In this document: positions 1 to 15,180 of the stretch, in pieces
Layout: every line of letters starts with the position of its first letter
Position numbering within the stretch: the first letter of the stretch is position 1
Assembly: GCA_029961685.1 (NCBI GenBank)
Contig: JARWKL010000008.1
Span: 18,695,981 to 18,759,980, forward strand
Source: Aristolochia californica
Taxonomy: Eukaryota; Streptophyta; Magnoliopsida; Piperales; Aristolochiaceae
DNA length: 64,000 nucleotides
Direction: 5' to 3'
Notes under the pieces: model-generated
Databases searched by the model: none
The model's input: only the letters and a program-made list of their open reading frames with translations
What the model was told of the DNA's origin: nothing
Made by a program: the position numbers and the translations under genes

Positions 1-115
1 ATTTACAAAAAACTTACCTAACGATCACAGATGATTGCAAAGTGATTTATCATGTGTAACGGGCTATATTTTAGTAAGGAATGACTAATGGATGAGGAGT
101 CAACACTCAGTTAAA

Positions 116-126
116 CCCCCCCCCCC
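116..126. repeat. Homopolymer run of 11 C
   Basis: The C-rich tract of the first, partial monomer is extended to 11 C before GCCTCCCCC. It is a mild case of the expansion seen at 35.3 and 56.8 kb. Confidence 0.85.
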
Positions 127-3100
127 GCCTCCCCCATTTCCTGATGATTGAAAAATTTTATATTAAAACTAAAAAGAGTTCACAATCCCTAAAAATTATA
201 GTCACTTTTCTGAATTATATCTCTCTACATTTGTCCATTGTGCATTTCCAATTTAGATGTATACTTTTTTCTTAAATGAAAACTTGATTTTTCACTTGCC
301 CTTCATCTCGTAAACAAAAAAAGAGATAAAAGGCAAATAGATCACACCAAAATGAAAATTTTAGAGTATAAGTATGGAAATAATTTAAAAAAATAAACAA
401 GTGTAAGTAAAGAAAATTTATTCACACACCACAAATGAACACAAAAGTTGTTATCCAAGTTTTGGAAATTGCACTTGTTCAACCCTAATATCTTGGAATT
501 TTATATGAAAGATATTTTTCTGCACATGTTTTTGAAAATGGATATGCATGCTTAAAACATGTTAAAGATACAAATGACCTATGGATCCAAACCTTTTAAA
601 GAGAATAACATTAAATTCTCAAGTGAACGTGCGGTGGGATATTTACCCGAGTCAAGCTAGCCATTATTTTGCCCATTTACAAAAAGCAAACCTAGCTGTC
701 ATAGATGATTGTAAACTGATTTATCATGCGTAACGGGCTATTTTTTTTTGCTAGGAATGACTTACGGATTGGGAGTCAACAATCAGTTAAAAATATGCCG
801 CCTCCCCCTTTATCCGACGATTACTGAACCTGATATATAGAAACTAAAAGAGTTTACAATCCCCCATTTTAGATGTATACTTTTTTCTTAAATCAAAACT
901 TGAGTTTTCACTTTCTCTTCATCTCGCAAACAAAAAAAAGAGATAAAAGGCAAATAGATCACAACAAAATGAAAATTTTAGAATTTATGTATGGAAAGAA
1001 TTTAAAGCAATAAACAAATATAAGTAAAGAATATTCATTTACACACCACAAATGAACATAAAAGTTTTGTTATCCTAGTTTGGGAAATTCCAGTAGTTAT
1101 ACCCTATTAGCTCGGAATTTTATAAGAAAGAGATTTTTCAACACATGTTTTAAAAAATGAATATGCGTGCTTGAAACATGTTAAAGATTTAAATGACCAA
1201 TGGATCCAAACCTTTTAAAGAGAATAACATTAAATTCTCAAGTGAACGTGCGGTAGGATATTCACCCAAGTCAAACAAACCATTATTTTGCCCATTTACA
1301 AAAAGCTGACCTAACGATCATGGATGATTGTAAAGTGATTTACCATGCATAACGGAATATATTTTTTAAAGGAATGACTTAAGGAATAGGAGTGAACACT
1401 CAGTTAAACATCCCCCGCCTCCCCCTTTTCCCGACGATTGCAAACCTGATATATAAAAACTAAAAGGAGTTTACAATCCCTAAAAATTATAGACACTTCC
1501 TAGAATTATCTCTCTCTAAATTTGTATATTGTGCATTTCCATTTTAGATGTATACTTTTTTCTTAAAACAAAACTTGAGTTTTCACTTTCCCTTTACCTC
1601 GTAAACAAAAAAAGAGACAAAAAGCAAATAGATCACAACAAAAGGAAATTTTTAGAGTTTATGTATGGAAAGAATTTAAATCAATAGCAAAGGTAAGTTA
1701 AGAAAATTTCCACTAGTTCAAACCTAATAGCTTGGAATTTAATAAGAAATAGATTTTTCCACATGTTTTGAAAAATTGTATATGCAAGCTAGAAACATGT
1801 TAAAGATGCAAATGACCTATGGATCAAAACCTTTTAAAGTGAATAACATTAAATTGTCAAGTGAATGTGCATTAGGATATTTAATCGAGTCAAACAAGCC
1901 ATTATTTTGCCTATTTACAAAAAGCTGACCTGACGATCATAGATGATTGTAAACTGATTTATCATGCGTAAAGAGCCATATTTTTGTAAGGAATGATTTA
2001 TGGATTCCGATTCAAAACTTAGATAAAAATCCCCCGCCTCCCCCTTTTCCCGACAATTGCAGAACCTGATCCATTACTAAAAAGAGTTTACAATCGCTAA
2101 AAATTACTTACACATTTTGGAATTATTTCTCTCAACATTGGTGCATTGTTAATTTCCCTTTTAGATGTATACTTTTTTCTTAAATCAAAACTTGAGTTTG
2201 CACTTTCCCTTCATCTCCCAAACAAAAAATGGGATTAAAGGTAAATAGATCACAACAAAATTAAAATTTAGAGTATACTCATGCAAAGAATTTAAAACAT
2301 TAAAAAAATGTTGGTAAAGAAAATTTATTCGCACACCACAAATGAACACAAAAGTTATGTTCTCTAAGTTTGGGAAATTCCACTTGTTCATCTCTAATAG
2401 TTCGGAATTTTATAAGAAAGATTTTTTCTACACATGTTTTAAAAAATGGATATGCATGCCGGAAACATGGTAAAGATGCAAATGACCTATGGATGCAAAC
2501 TTAAAGAGAATAACATTAAATTCCCAAGTGAACGTGCGGCTGTATATTTACTCGAGTCAAACAAGCCATTATTTTGCCCATTAACAAAAAACTGACCAAA
2601 CAATCATAGATGATTGTAAAGTGATTTATCTTGCGTAACTGGCTATATTTTTGTAAGAAATGACTTATGGATTGGGAGTCAATACTCAGTTAAAAATCCC
2701 GTGCTTCCCCCTTTTCCTGTCAATTGTAGAACCTGATATATAAAAACTAAAAAGAGGTTACAATCCCTAAAATTTGTGAACACGTTTTGGAATTATCTCT
2801 CTCTACATTTGTGCATTGTGAATTTCCCTTTTAGATGTATACTTTTTTTCTTAAATGAAAACTTGTGCTTTCACTTTCCCTTCATCTCACAAATAAAAAA
2901 AAAGAGATAAAAGGAAAATAGATCTCACAAATTGAAAATTTTAGAGTTTATGTATGGAAGAATTTAAAGCAATTAAAAAATGTAACTAGATAAAATTTAT
3001 TCACACACCACAAATGAACACAAAAGCTTTGTTCTCCAATTATAGAAAATTCCACTAGTACAACCCTAATAGCTCGGAATTTTATAAGTAAGAGATTTTT

Positions 3101-4516
3101 CTACACATGTTTTAAAAAATGGATATGCATGCTTGAAGCATGTTAAAGATGCAAATGGCCTATGGATCCAAACCTGTTAAAGAGAATAACATTAAATTCT
3201 CTAGTGAACGTGAGGAGGGATATCTACCCTAGTCAAACAAGCAATTAATTTGCCCATTTACAAAACCCTGACCTAACGATCATAGATGATTGTAAAGTTA
3301 TTTATCATGCGTAACGGGCTATATTTTTGTAAGGAATGACTTATGGATTGGGAGTCAACACTCAGTTAAAAATCCCCCACCTCCCCCTTTTCCCGACGAT
3401 TGCAGAACTAGATATCTAAAAACAGAAAGAGTTTACAATCCCTAAAAATTACAGACACTTTTTGGAATTATCTCTCTCTAAATTTGGCCATTGTGCTTTT
3501 CCATTTTAGATGTATACTTTTTTCTAAGATCAAAACTTGAGTTTTCACTTTCCCTTCATCTCGCAAACAAAAAAAAGAGATAAAAGGCAAATAGATCACA
3601 ACAAAATGAAAATTTTAGAGTTTATGTATGGAAAGAATTTAAAGTAATAAAAAAAAGTAAGTAAAGAAAATTTATTCACTCACCACAAATGAACACAAAA
3701 GTTTTTTTATCCAAGTTTGGGAAATTCCACCAGTTCAACCCTAATATCTCAGAATTTTATAAGCAAAAGATTTTTCTACACATGTTTAAAAAAATGTATA
3801 CATATTCTTGAAACATGTTAAAGATGCAAATGACCTATGGATCCAATCCTTTTAAATGGATTAACATTAAATTCTCAACTGAACGTTCGGTGGGATATTT
3901 ACCCGAGTCAAACAAGCCAATATTTTTCCAATTCACAAAAAAGCTGACCTAACGATCATAGATGATTGTAAAGTTATTTATCATGCGTAACGGGCTATAT
4001 TTTATTACGAAATGACTTATGAATTGGGAGTCAACACTCAGTTAAAAATCCCCCGCCTCCCCCTTTTCCCGACGATTACTGAACCTGAAATATAAAAACT
4101 AAATAGAGTTCACAATCCCTAAAAATTCCATTCACTTTTTGCAATTATCTCTCTCTAAATTTGTGCTTTGTGCATTTCCAATTTAGATGTATACTTTTTT
4201 CTTAAATCAAAACTTGAGTTTTCATTTTCCCTTCATCTCATAAACCAAAAAAAAAAGAGATAAAAGGCAAATAGATCTCAACAAAATGAAATTTTTTTAG
4301 TTTTTGTATGGAAATAATTTAGAGAAATAAACAAATGTAAGTAAAGAAAATTTATTTACACACCACAAAAGAACACAAAATTTTTGTTATCCAAGTTTGG
4401 GAAATTCCACTTATTCAACCTAATAGCTCAAAATTTTACAAGAAAGTGATTTTTCTACACTTGTTATAAAAATGGATATGCATGCTTGAAACATGTTAAA
4501 GATGAAAATGACCCAT

Positions 4517-7500
4517 GGATCCAAACCTTTTAAAGAGAATAACATTAAATTCTCAAGTGAATGTGCAGTAGGATATTTACCCGAGTCAAACAAACCATTA
4601 TTTTGCCCATATACAACAAGATGACCTCACGATCATAGATGATTGTAAATTGTTTTATCATGCTTAATGGGCTATATTTTTGTAAAGAATGACTTATGGA
4701 TTGGGAGTCAGAACTCAGTTAAAAATCCCCTGCTTCCCCCTTATCCCGACAATAGCAGAACTTGACATATAAAAACTAAATAGAGTTCACAATCCCTAAA
4801 AATTCCATACATTTTTTGGAATTATCTCTCTCTACATTTTTGCATTTCGTATTTCATTTTTTTATCTTTACATTTTTCTTAAATCCAAACTTGACTTTTC
4901 ACTTTCCCTTCATCTCGTAAACAAAAAAAAGAGATAAAAGGCAAATAGATCACAACAAAATGAAAATTTTAGAGTTTATGCAAGGAAAGAATTAAAATAA
5001 ATCAACAAATGTGAGTAAATAAAATTTATGCACACACCACAAATGAACATAAAAGTTTTGTTATCCAAGTTTCAGAAATTCCACTAGTTCAACCCTTATA
5101 GCTCTGAATTTTATAAGAAAGAGATTTTTCGACACATGTTTTAAAAAATGGATCTACATGCTTGAAACATGTTAAATATGCAAATGACCTATGGATCCAA
5201 ACCTATTAAAGAGAATAACATTACATCTTTAAGTGAACGTGCGGTGGGATATTTACTTAGTCAAGCAAGCCATTATTTTGCCCATTTACAAAAAGCTGAC
5301 CTAACGATCATAGAAGATTGTAAATTTATTTATCATGCATAATGTCCTATATTTTTTTAATAAATGACTTATGGATTCGGAGTCAACACTCAGGAAAAAA
5401 ATCCCTTGCTTCCCCCTTTGCCCGACGTTTGCTGAACCTAACAAATAAAAACTAAAAAGAGTATAAAATCCCTAATAATTACAGACACTTTCTAGAATTA
5501 TATCTCTCTAAATTTGTGCAATGTGCATTTCTGTTTTAGATGTATACTTTTTATTAAATCAAAACTTGAGTTTTCACCTTCCCTTCATCTCATAAACAAA
5601 AAAAAGAGATAAAAGGCAAATAGATCACAACAAAATTAAAATTTTAGAGTCTATGTATGGAAATAATTTAAAACAATAAAAAAATGTAAGTCAAGAAAAT
5701 TTATTCACACAACACAAATGAACACAAATTGTTTGTTATCCAAATTTGGGAAATTCCACTAGTTCGACCCTAATAGCTAGGAATTTTATAAGAAAAAGAT
5801 TTTTTTAGACATGTTTTAAAAAATGGATATACATGCTTGAAACTTGTTAAAGATACAAATTACCTATGGATCCAATCCTTTTAAAGAGAATAACATTAAA
5901 TTCTCAACTGAATGTTCGGTGGGATATTTAGCCGAGTCAAACAAACCATTATTTTGCCCATTCACAACAAGCTGACCTAACGATCATAGATGATTGTAAA
6001 GTGATTTATCATGCTTAACGGGCTATATTTTTTATGGAATGACTTATGGATTGGGAATCAACACTCAGTTAAAAATCCCCCGCCTCCCCCTTTTCTCGAC
6101 AATTACTGAACCTGATATATAAAAACTAAAAAGTGTTTACAATCTTGAAAAAATTACAGACACTTTTAGCAATTATCTTTCTCTACATTTTTGCATTGTG
6201 CATTTCCAATTTAGATCTATACTTTTTTCTTAAATCAAAATTTGAGTTTTCACTTTTCCTTCATCTCATAAAATAAAAAAAAAGAGATAAAAGGCAAATA
6301 GGTCACGACAAAATGAAAATTTTAGAGTTATGTATGGAAATAAATTAAAGCAATAAAAAAATTTTAGTAAAGAAAATTTATTTACACACCACAAATGAAA
6401 ACAAAAATTTTGTTATCCAATTTTTGGAAATTCCACTTGTTCAACACTAATAGCTCGGAATTTTAGAAGAAAGAGATTTTTCTATCTCTGTTATAGAAAA
6501 CGGATATGCATGCTTGAAACAAGTTGAAGATGCAAATGACCCATGGATCAAAACCTTTTAAAGAGAATAGCATTAAATTCTCTAGTGAACATGCGGTGGG
6601 ATATTTAACTGAGTCAAACAAACCATTATTTTGCCCAATTACAACAAGCTGACCTCGCGATCAGAGATGATTGTAAAGTGTTTTATCATGCGTAATGGGC
6701 AATATTTTTGTAAAGAATGACTTATGGATTGGGAGTCAACACTCAGTTAAAAATCCCTCGCCTCCCCCTTTTCCCGACGATTGCAGAACCTGACATTTAA
6801 AAACTAAAAAGAGTTTACAATCCGTAAAAATTACTGACACTTTTTGGAATTATATCTCTCTACATTTGTGCACTATGCATTTCTTTTCTAAATTTATACT
6901 TTTTCGTGAATACAAACTTGAGTTTTCACTTTCCCTTCTTCTCGTAAACAAACAAGAGAGATAAAAGGCAAATAGATCACAACAAAATGAAAATTTACAG
7001 TTTCTGCATGGAAATAATTTAAAGAAATCAACAAATGTGAGTAAATAAAATTTATGCACACACCACAAATGAACACAAAATTTTTGTTATCCAAGTTTGG
7101 GAAATTCCACTAGTTCAACCCTAATAGCTCTGAATTTTAGAACAAAAAAGATTTTTCAACACATGTTTTAAAAAATGGATATATATGCTTGAAACATGTT
7201 AAATATTCAAATTACCTATGGATCCAAACCATTTAAAGAGAATAACATTACATTTTCAAGTGAACATGCGGTGGGACATTTACCCGAGTCAAACAAGCCA
7301 TTATTTTTCCCATTTACAAAAATCTGACCTAATGATCATAGAAGATTGTAAAGTTATTTATCATGCGTAACGAGCTATATCTTTTTAAGGAATGACTTAT
7401 GTATTGGGAGTCAACACCCAGTAAAAAATGGCTTGCCTCCCCCTTTTCTCGACGATTGCAGAACCTGATAAATAAAAACTAAAAAGAGTTTAAAATCCCT

Positions 7501-8567
7501 AAAAATTGCAGACACTTTTTGGAATTATCTCTCTCTGCATTTGTGCATTTTACCTTTCCCGTTTAGATGTATACTTTTTCTTAAATCAAAACTTGAGTTT
7601 TCACTTTCCCTTAATCTCTTAATAAAAAAATAGATACAAGGCAAATAGATCACAACAAAATGAAAATTTTAGAGTTTATGTATGGAAAGAATTTAAAACA
7701 ATTAAAAAAATATCAGTAAAGAAAATTTATTCACACAACTCAATTGAACACAAAATTTTTGTTATCCAAGTTTGGGCAATTCCACTAGTTCAACCCTAAT
7801 AGCTCGGAATTTTATAAGAAATAAGCTTTTCTACACATGTTTTAAAAAATGGATATACATGCTTGAAACTTGTTAAAGATGCAAATTACCTATGGATCCA
7901 AACCTTTTAAAGAGAATAACATTAAATTCTCAAGTGAAAGTGAGGTGGGATATTTACCCGAGTCAAACTAGCCATTATTTTCTCAATTTACAAAAAGCTG
8001 ATCTAGAGATTATAGATGATTGTAAAGTGATTTTTCATGCGTAACGGGCTATATTTTTTTAAGGAATGACTGACGGATTGGGATTCAACACTCAGTTAAA
8101 AATCCCCCGCCTCCCCCTTTTCCTGACGATTGCTAAACCTGATATATAAAAACTAAAAAGAGTTGCCAATCCCTAAAAATTACAGACACTTTTTGGAATT
8201 ATCTCTCTCTTTATTTGTGCATTGTGCTTTTCCATCTTAGATGTATACTTTTTTCTTAAACCAAAAATTGAGTTTTCACTTTCCCTTTTTCTCACAAAAT
8301 AAAAAAAGAGATAAAGAAAAAATAGATTTCAACAAAACGAAAATTTTAGAATTTATGTATGGAAGAATTTAAAGTAATAAACAAATGTAAGTAAAGAAAA
8401 TTTATTCACACACCACAAATGAACACAAAAGTTTTTTATCCAAGTTTATGAAATTCCACTAGTTCAACCCTTGTAGCTTGGAAATTTATAAGAAAGAGAT
8501 TTTTCTACCCTTGTTTTAAAAAATAGATATGCATGCTTGAAACATGTTAAAGATGCAAATGACCTAT
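4517..8567. repeat. Two copies of a three-monomer HOR (~2.03 kb)
   Basis: Monomers 7-9 (anchors 4517, 5193, 5868) and 10-12 (6545, 7220, 7894) match pairwise at offsets of 2028, 2027 and 2026 bp. The first of each trio has CCCATGGAT at the anchor, CAACAAGCTGACCTC and TGTTTTATCATGC. The second has ATTACAT after the anchor and ATAGAAGATTG. The third is preceded by GAAACTTGTTAAAG and AATTACCTATGG. These diagnostic variants are rare in the other monomers, which supports duplication of a three-monomer block rather than chance. Confidence 0.75.
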
Positions 8568-11188
8568 GGATCCAAATGTTCTAAGAGAATAACATTAAAT
8601 TCTCAAGTGAACATGCGGTGAGATATTTACCCGGGTCAAACAAGCCATTATTTTGCCCATTTACAAAAACCTGACCTCACGATCATTGATGATTGTAAAG
8701 TGATTTAGCATTCGTAACGGGCTATATTTTAGTAAATAATGACTTATGGATTGGGAGTCAACACTCAGCCTCCCACTTTTCCCAATGATTGTAGAACTTA
8801 TTATATAAATACTACAAAAAAGTTTACAATCCCTAAAAATTACAAACACTTTTTGTAATTATCTCTCTCTACATTTGTGCATTGTGCATTTCCATTTTAG
8901 ATGTATACTTTTTTCTTAAATCCAAACTTGAGTTTTCACTTTCCCTTCATCTCGTAAACAAAAAAAAGAGATAAATGGCAAAAAGATCACGACAAAATGA
9001 AAATTTTAGAGTTTATGTATGGAAAGAATTTAAAGCAATAAACAAATGTACGTAAAGAAAATTTATTTACACACCACAAATGAACACAAAAGTTTTGTTT
9101 TCCAAGTTTTGGAAATTCCACCTTTTCAACCCTAATAGCTCGGAATTTTAGAAGAAAGAGATTTTTCTACCCTTGTTCTAAAAAATGAATATGCATGCTT
9201 GAAACTTGTTAAAGATGCAAATGACCCATGGATCCAATTCGAGTCAAACAAACCATTATTTTGCCCATTTACAACAAGCTGACCTCACGATCATAGATGA
9301 TTTTAAAGTGTTTTATCATGCGTAATGGGCTATATTTTTGTATAGAATGACTTATGGATTGGGAGTCAACCCTCAGTTAAAAATCCCCCGCCTACCCCTT
9401 TTCCCGACGATTGCAGAACCTGACATATAAAAACTAAAAAGAGTTTACAATCCCTAAAAATTACTGACACTTTTTTGAATTATCTCTCTCTAAATTTGTG
9501 CATTGTGCATTTCATTTTTAGATGAATACTTTTTTCTTCAATCCAAACTTGAGTTTTCACTTCCCTTCATCTCGTAAACAAAAAAAAAAGATAAAAGGCA
9601 AATAGATCACAACAAAATGTAAATTTTAGAATTTATGAATGGAAAAATTTTAAGCAATAATAAAATGTAACTAAAGAAAATTTATTCACACACCACAAAT
9701 GAACACAAAAGTTTTGTTATACAAGTTTGGGAAATTCCACTAGTTCAACCCTAATAGCTCGGAATTTTATAAGAAAGAGATTTTTCTTCACATGTTTTAA
9801 AAAATGGATATGCATGCTTGAAAAAAGTTAAAGATGCAAATGACCTATGGATCCAAACCTTTTAAAGACAATAACATTAAATTTTCAAGTGAGCATGCGG
9901 TGGGATATTTACTGAAGTCAAATAAGCCATTATTTTTCCCATTTACAAAAAGCTGACCTAACGTTCATAGATGATTGTAAAGTGATTTATCATGCATAAC
10001 GGGCTATATATTTTTAAGGAATGACTTATGGTTTGGGAGTCAACACTCTGTTAAAAATCTCGCACCTCCCTCTTTGACCGACGATTGTAGAACCTGTTAT
10101 ATAAAAACTACAAAAAAATTTACAATCCCAAAAAATTACAGAAACATTTTGGAATTATCTCTCTCTACATTGGTGCATTTTGCATTTCCTTTTTAGATGT
10201 ATACTTTTTTCTTAAATCAAAACTTGAGTTTTCACTTTCTCTTCTTCTCGCAAACTAAAAAAAAGAGACAAAAGGCAAATAGATCACAACAAAATGAAAA
10301 TTTTAGAGTTTATGTATGGAAAAAATTTTAAGCAATAAAAAATGTAAGTAAAGAAAATTTATTCACATACCACAAATGAACAAAAAAAATTTGTTTGAAA
10401 ATTCCACTAGTCCTACCCTAATAGTTTGGAATTTATAAGAAAGAGATTTTTCTACACATGTTTTAAAAAATGGAATAAATGCATGAAACATGTTAAAGAT
10501 GCAAATGACTAGTGTATCCAAACCTTTTAAAGAGAATAACATTAAATTTTCATGTGAACATGCAGTGGGATATTTACTGAAGTCAAACAAGCCATTATTT
10601 TGCCCATTTACGAAAATCTGACCTAACGATTATAGATGATTGTAAAGTGATTTATCATGTGTAACGGGCTATATATTTGTAAGGAATGACTTATGGATTG
10701 GGAGTCAACACTCAGTTAAAAATCCCCCACCTCCCCCTTTTCCCGTCGATTGCAGAACCTGTTATATAAAAACTACAAAAAATTTTACGATCCCTAAAAA
10801 TTACAGACACTTTTTTGAATTATCTCTCTCTACATTTGTGCATTGTGCATTTCCATTTTAGATGTATTCTTTTTTCTTAAATCAAAACTTGAGTTTTCAC
10901 TTTCTCTTCATCTCGTAAAAAAAAAAAAAGAGATAAAAGGCAAATAGATCACAAAAAAATGAAAATTTTAGAGTTTATGTATGGAAAGAATTTAAAGCAA
11001 TAACAAATTTAAGTTAAGAAATTTTTTTCACACACCACAAATGAACACAAAAGTTGTTATCCAAGTTTTGGAAATTCCACTTGTTCAACCCTAATAGCTC
11101 GAAATTTAAGAAGAAAGAGATTTTTCTACCCTTCTTATAAAAAATGGATATGCATGTTTGAAACATGTTAAAGATGCAAATGACCCAT

Positions 11189-14100
11189 GGATCAAAACCT
11201 TTTAAAGAGACTAACATTAAGTTCTTCAGTGAACCTACGGTGGGATATTTACTCGAGTCAAACAAACCATTATATTTCCCATTTATAACCAGCTGACCTC
11301 ACGAACATAGATGATTGTAAAGTGTTTTATCATGCGTAATGGGCTATATTTTTGTAAATAATGACTTATGGATTGGGAGTCAATACATAGTTAAAAAATC
11401 CCCCATCTCCTCCTTTTCCCAACGATTGCAGAACCTGACATATAAAAACTAAAAAGAGTTTAAAATATATGAAAATTACAGACACTTTTTGGAATTATCT
11501 CTCTCTACATTTGTGCATTGTGCATTTCATTTTTTAGATGTATACTTTTTTCTTAAATCCAAACTTGAGTTTTCACTTTCCCTTCATCTCGTAAACAAAA
11601 AAAAAGAGATAAAAGACAAATAGATCACAATAAAATGAAAATTTTAGAGTTTATGTATGGAAAGAATTTAAAGCAATAACAAATGTCAGTTAAGAAAATT
11701 TATTCACACACCACAAATGAACACAAAAGTTTTGTTATCCAAGTTTGGGAAAATTCCTCTAGTTCATTCTAATAGCTTGGAATTTTATCAGCACGAGATT
11801 TTTCTACACATGTTTTGAAAAAGGGATATGCATGCTTGAAACATGTAAAAGATGCGAATGACCTGTGGATCCAAACCTTTTAAAGAGAATAACATTAAAT
11901 TCTCGAGTGAACGTGCGGTGGGAAATTTACCCACATCAAACAAGGCAATATTTTTCCCATTTAAAAAAAGTTGACCTAACGATCATAGAAGATTGTGAAG
12001 TGATTTTATGATGTAACGAGCTATATTTTTGTAAGTAATGACTTATGGATTGGGAGTCAAAACTCAATTCCAAATCCCCACCTCCCCCTTTTTCTGATGA
12101 TTGCAGAACCTGATATATATATATATACTAATAAGAGTTTACAATCGCTAAAAATTGAAGACACATTTTGGAATTATTTCTCTCTACATTTGTGCATTGT
12201 GAATATCCATTTTAGATGTATACATTTTTCTTAAATAAAAACTTGAGTTTGCACTTTCCCTTCATCATGCCAACAAATAAAATAGATAAAAGGCAAATAG
12301 ATCACAACAAAATAAAAATTTTAGAGTTTATGTATGGAAATAATTTAAAGCAATAAACAAATGTAAGTAAAGAAAATTTATTCACAGACCACAAATGAAC
12401 ACAAAAGTTATGTTATCCAAGTTTGGGAAATTCAACTAGTTCAATCCTAATAGCTCGGAATTTTATAAGAAAGAGAGTTTTTTACACATGTTTTAAAAAA
12501 TGGATACGCTTGCTTGAAACATGTTAAAGATCCAATCCTTTTAAAGAGAATAACATGAAATTCGCAAGTGAACGTGCGGTGGGATATTTACCCAAGTCAA
12601 ACAAGCCATTATTTTGTCCATTTACGAAAAGCTGACCTAACGATCATTGATGATTTTAAAGTGATTTATCATGTGAAACGGACTATATTTTTGTAAGTAA
12701 TGACTTATGCATTGGGAGTCAACACTCAGTTAAAAATCCCCACCTCGCCCTTTTCCCGACGATTGTAGAACCTGTTATATAAATACTACAAAAAAGCTTA
12801 CAATCCCTAAAAATTACAGACACTTTTTGAAATTATCTATCTCTACATTTGTGCATTGTGCATTTCCATTTTAGATGTATACTTTTTTCTTAAATCAAAA
12901 CTTGAGTTTTCACTTTCCCTTCATCTCGTAAACAAAAAAAATAGAGATAAAAGGCAAATAGATCACGACAAAATGAAAATTTTAGAGTTTATGTATGGAA
13001 AGAATTTAAAGCAATAAACAAATTTCAGTAAATAAAATTTAATTTCACTCCACAAATGAACACAAAAGTTTTGTTATCCAAGTTATTGAAATTCCACTTG
13101 TTCAACCCTAATGGCTCGATATTTTAGAAGAAAGAGATTTTTCTACCCTTGTTATAAAAATGGATATGCATGCTTGAAACAAGTTAAAGATGCAAATGAC
13201 CCATGGATCCCAACCTTTTAAAGAGAATAACATTAAATTCTCTAGTGAACGTGCAGTGGGATATTTACCCGAGTGAAACAAACCATTATTTTGCCCATTT
13301 TCAACAAGCTGACCTCATGATCATAGATGATTGTAAAGTGTTTTATCATGTGTAATGGGCTATATTTTTGTAAAGAAAGACTTATGGATTGGGAGTCAAC
13401 ACTCAGTTAAAAATCCCCCACCTCCTCCTTTTCCCGATGATTGCAAAACTTGACATATAAAAACTAATAAGAGTTTACAATCCTTGAAAATTACAGACAC
13501 TTTTTGGAATTATCTCTCTCTACATTTGTGCATTGTGCATTTCATTTTTATATGTATACTTTTTTCTTAAATCTAAACTTGAGTTTTCACTTTCCCTTCT
13601 TCTCGTAAACAAAAAAAAGAGATAAAAGGCAAATAGATCACAAGAAAATGAAAATTTTAGAGTTTATGTATGGAAAGAATTTAAAGCAACCACAAATTTA
13701 AGTTAAGAAAATTTATTCACACACCACAAATGCACACAAAAGTTTTGTTATCCAAGTTTGGGAAAATTCCTCTAGTTCATTCTAATAGTTTGGAATTTTA
13801 TAAGAAAGAAATTTTTCTACACATGTTTTAAAAAAGGGATATGCATGCTTGAAACATGTTAAAGATGCAAATGACCAGTGGATCCAAACCTTTTAAAGAG
13901 AATAACATTAAATTCTCAAGTGAACGTGCAGTGGTATATTCACCCACATCAAACAAAGCAATATTTTGCCCATTTACAAAAAGCTGACCTAACGATCATA
14001 GAAGATTGTAAAGTGATTTATCATGTGTCACGAGCAATATTTTGTAAATAATGACTTATGGATTGGGAGTCAAAACTCAGTTCCAAATCCCCACCTCCCC

Positions 14101-15180
14101 CTTTTCCTGACGATTGCCGAACCTGATATAGAAATACTAAAAAAAGTTTACAATCGCTAAAAATTGAAGACACATTTTGGAATTATTTCTCTCTACATTT
14201 GTGCATTGTGAATATCCATTTTATATGTATATTTTTTTCTTAAATCAAAACTTGAGTTTGGACTTTCCCTTCATGTCGCAAACAAATAAAATAGATAAAA
14301 GGCAAATAGATCACAACAAAATAAAAATTTTAGAGTTTATGTATGGAAAGAATTTAAAGCAATAAACAAATGTAAGTAAAGAAAATTTATTCACACACCA
14401 CAAATGAACACAAAAGTTATGTTATCGAAGTTTTGGAAATTCCACTAGTTCAATCCTAATAGCTCAGAATTTAATAAGAAAGAGAGTTTTCTACACATGT
14501 TTTAAAAAATGGATACACATGCTTAAAACATGTTAAATATTCAAATGACCTATTGGTCCAATCCTTTTAAAGAGAATAACATGAAATTCGCAAGTGAACG
14601 TGCGGTGGGATATTTACCCGAGTGAAACAAGCCACTATTTTGCCCATTTACGAGAAGTTGACCTAACGATCATAGATGACTTATGCATTGGGAGTGAACA
14701 CTCAGTTAAAAATCCCCCACCTCGCCCTTTTCCCGACGATTGCAGAACTTGTTATATAAATACTACAAAAAAGTTTACAATCCCTAAAAAATTGCAGACA
14801 CGTTTTTGAATTAGCCCTATCTACATTTCTGCATTGTGCATTTCCATTTTAGATGTATACTTTTTTCTTAAATCGAAACTTGAGTTTTAACTTTCCCTTC
14901 ATCTCGCAAACTTAAAAAAGAGACAAAAGGCAAATAGATCACAACAAAATAAAAAAATTAGAGTTTATGTATGGAAGGAATTTAAAGCAATAAAAAAATG
15001 TAAGTAAAGAAAATTTATTCACGCACCACAATTGATCACAAAAGTTTTATTATCCAAGTTTGGGAAATTCCACTAGTTCAACCCTTGTAGCTCGGAATTT
15101 TATAAGAAAGAGATTTTTTACCCTTGTTTTAAAAAATGGATATGCATGCTTGAAAAGTGTTAAAGATTCAAAAGACCTAT
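11189..15180. repeat. Second pair of three-monomer HOR copies (~2.02 kb)
   Basis: Monomers 17-19 (anchors 11189, 11867, 12529) and 20-22 (13205, 13880, 14555) pair at offsets of 2016, 2013 and 2026 bp. The first of each trio carries CCCATGGAT and GACCTCA. The second carries CCTGTGG or CCAGTGG, CCCACATCAAACAA and ATAGAAGATTG. The third carries AACATGAAATTCGC. The first two classes correspond to those of the 4.5-8.6 kb trios. The third differs, so this is a diverged or reshuffled relative of the same HOR. Confidence 0.75.

Noticed and set aside
6850..7094. Minus-strand open frames of 60-87 codons at 2185, 6850, 8661, 10363, 11014, 37468, 38122 and similar.
   Set aside because: They are low-complexity F/L/I-rich translations of the A-rich stretch and following segment, present sporadically and overlapping each other. 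No domain or conserved frame is seen.
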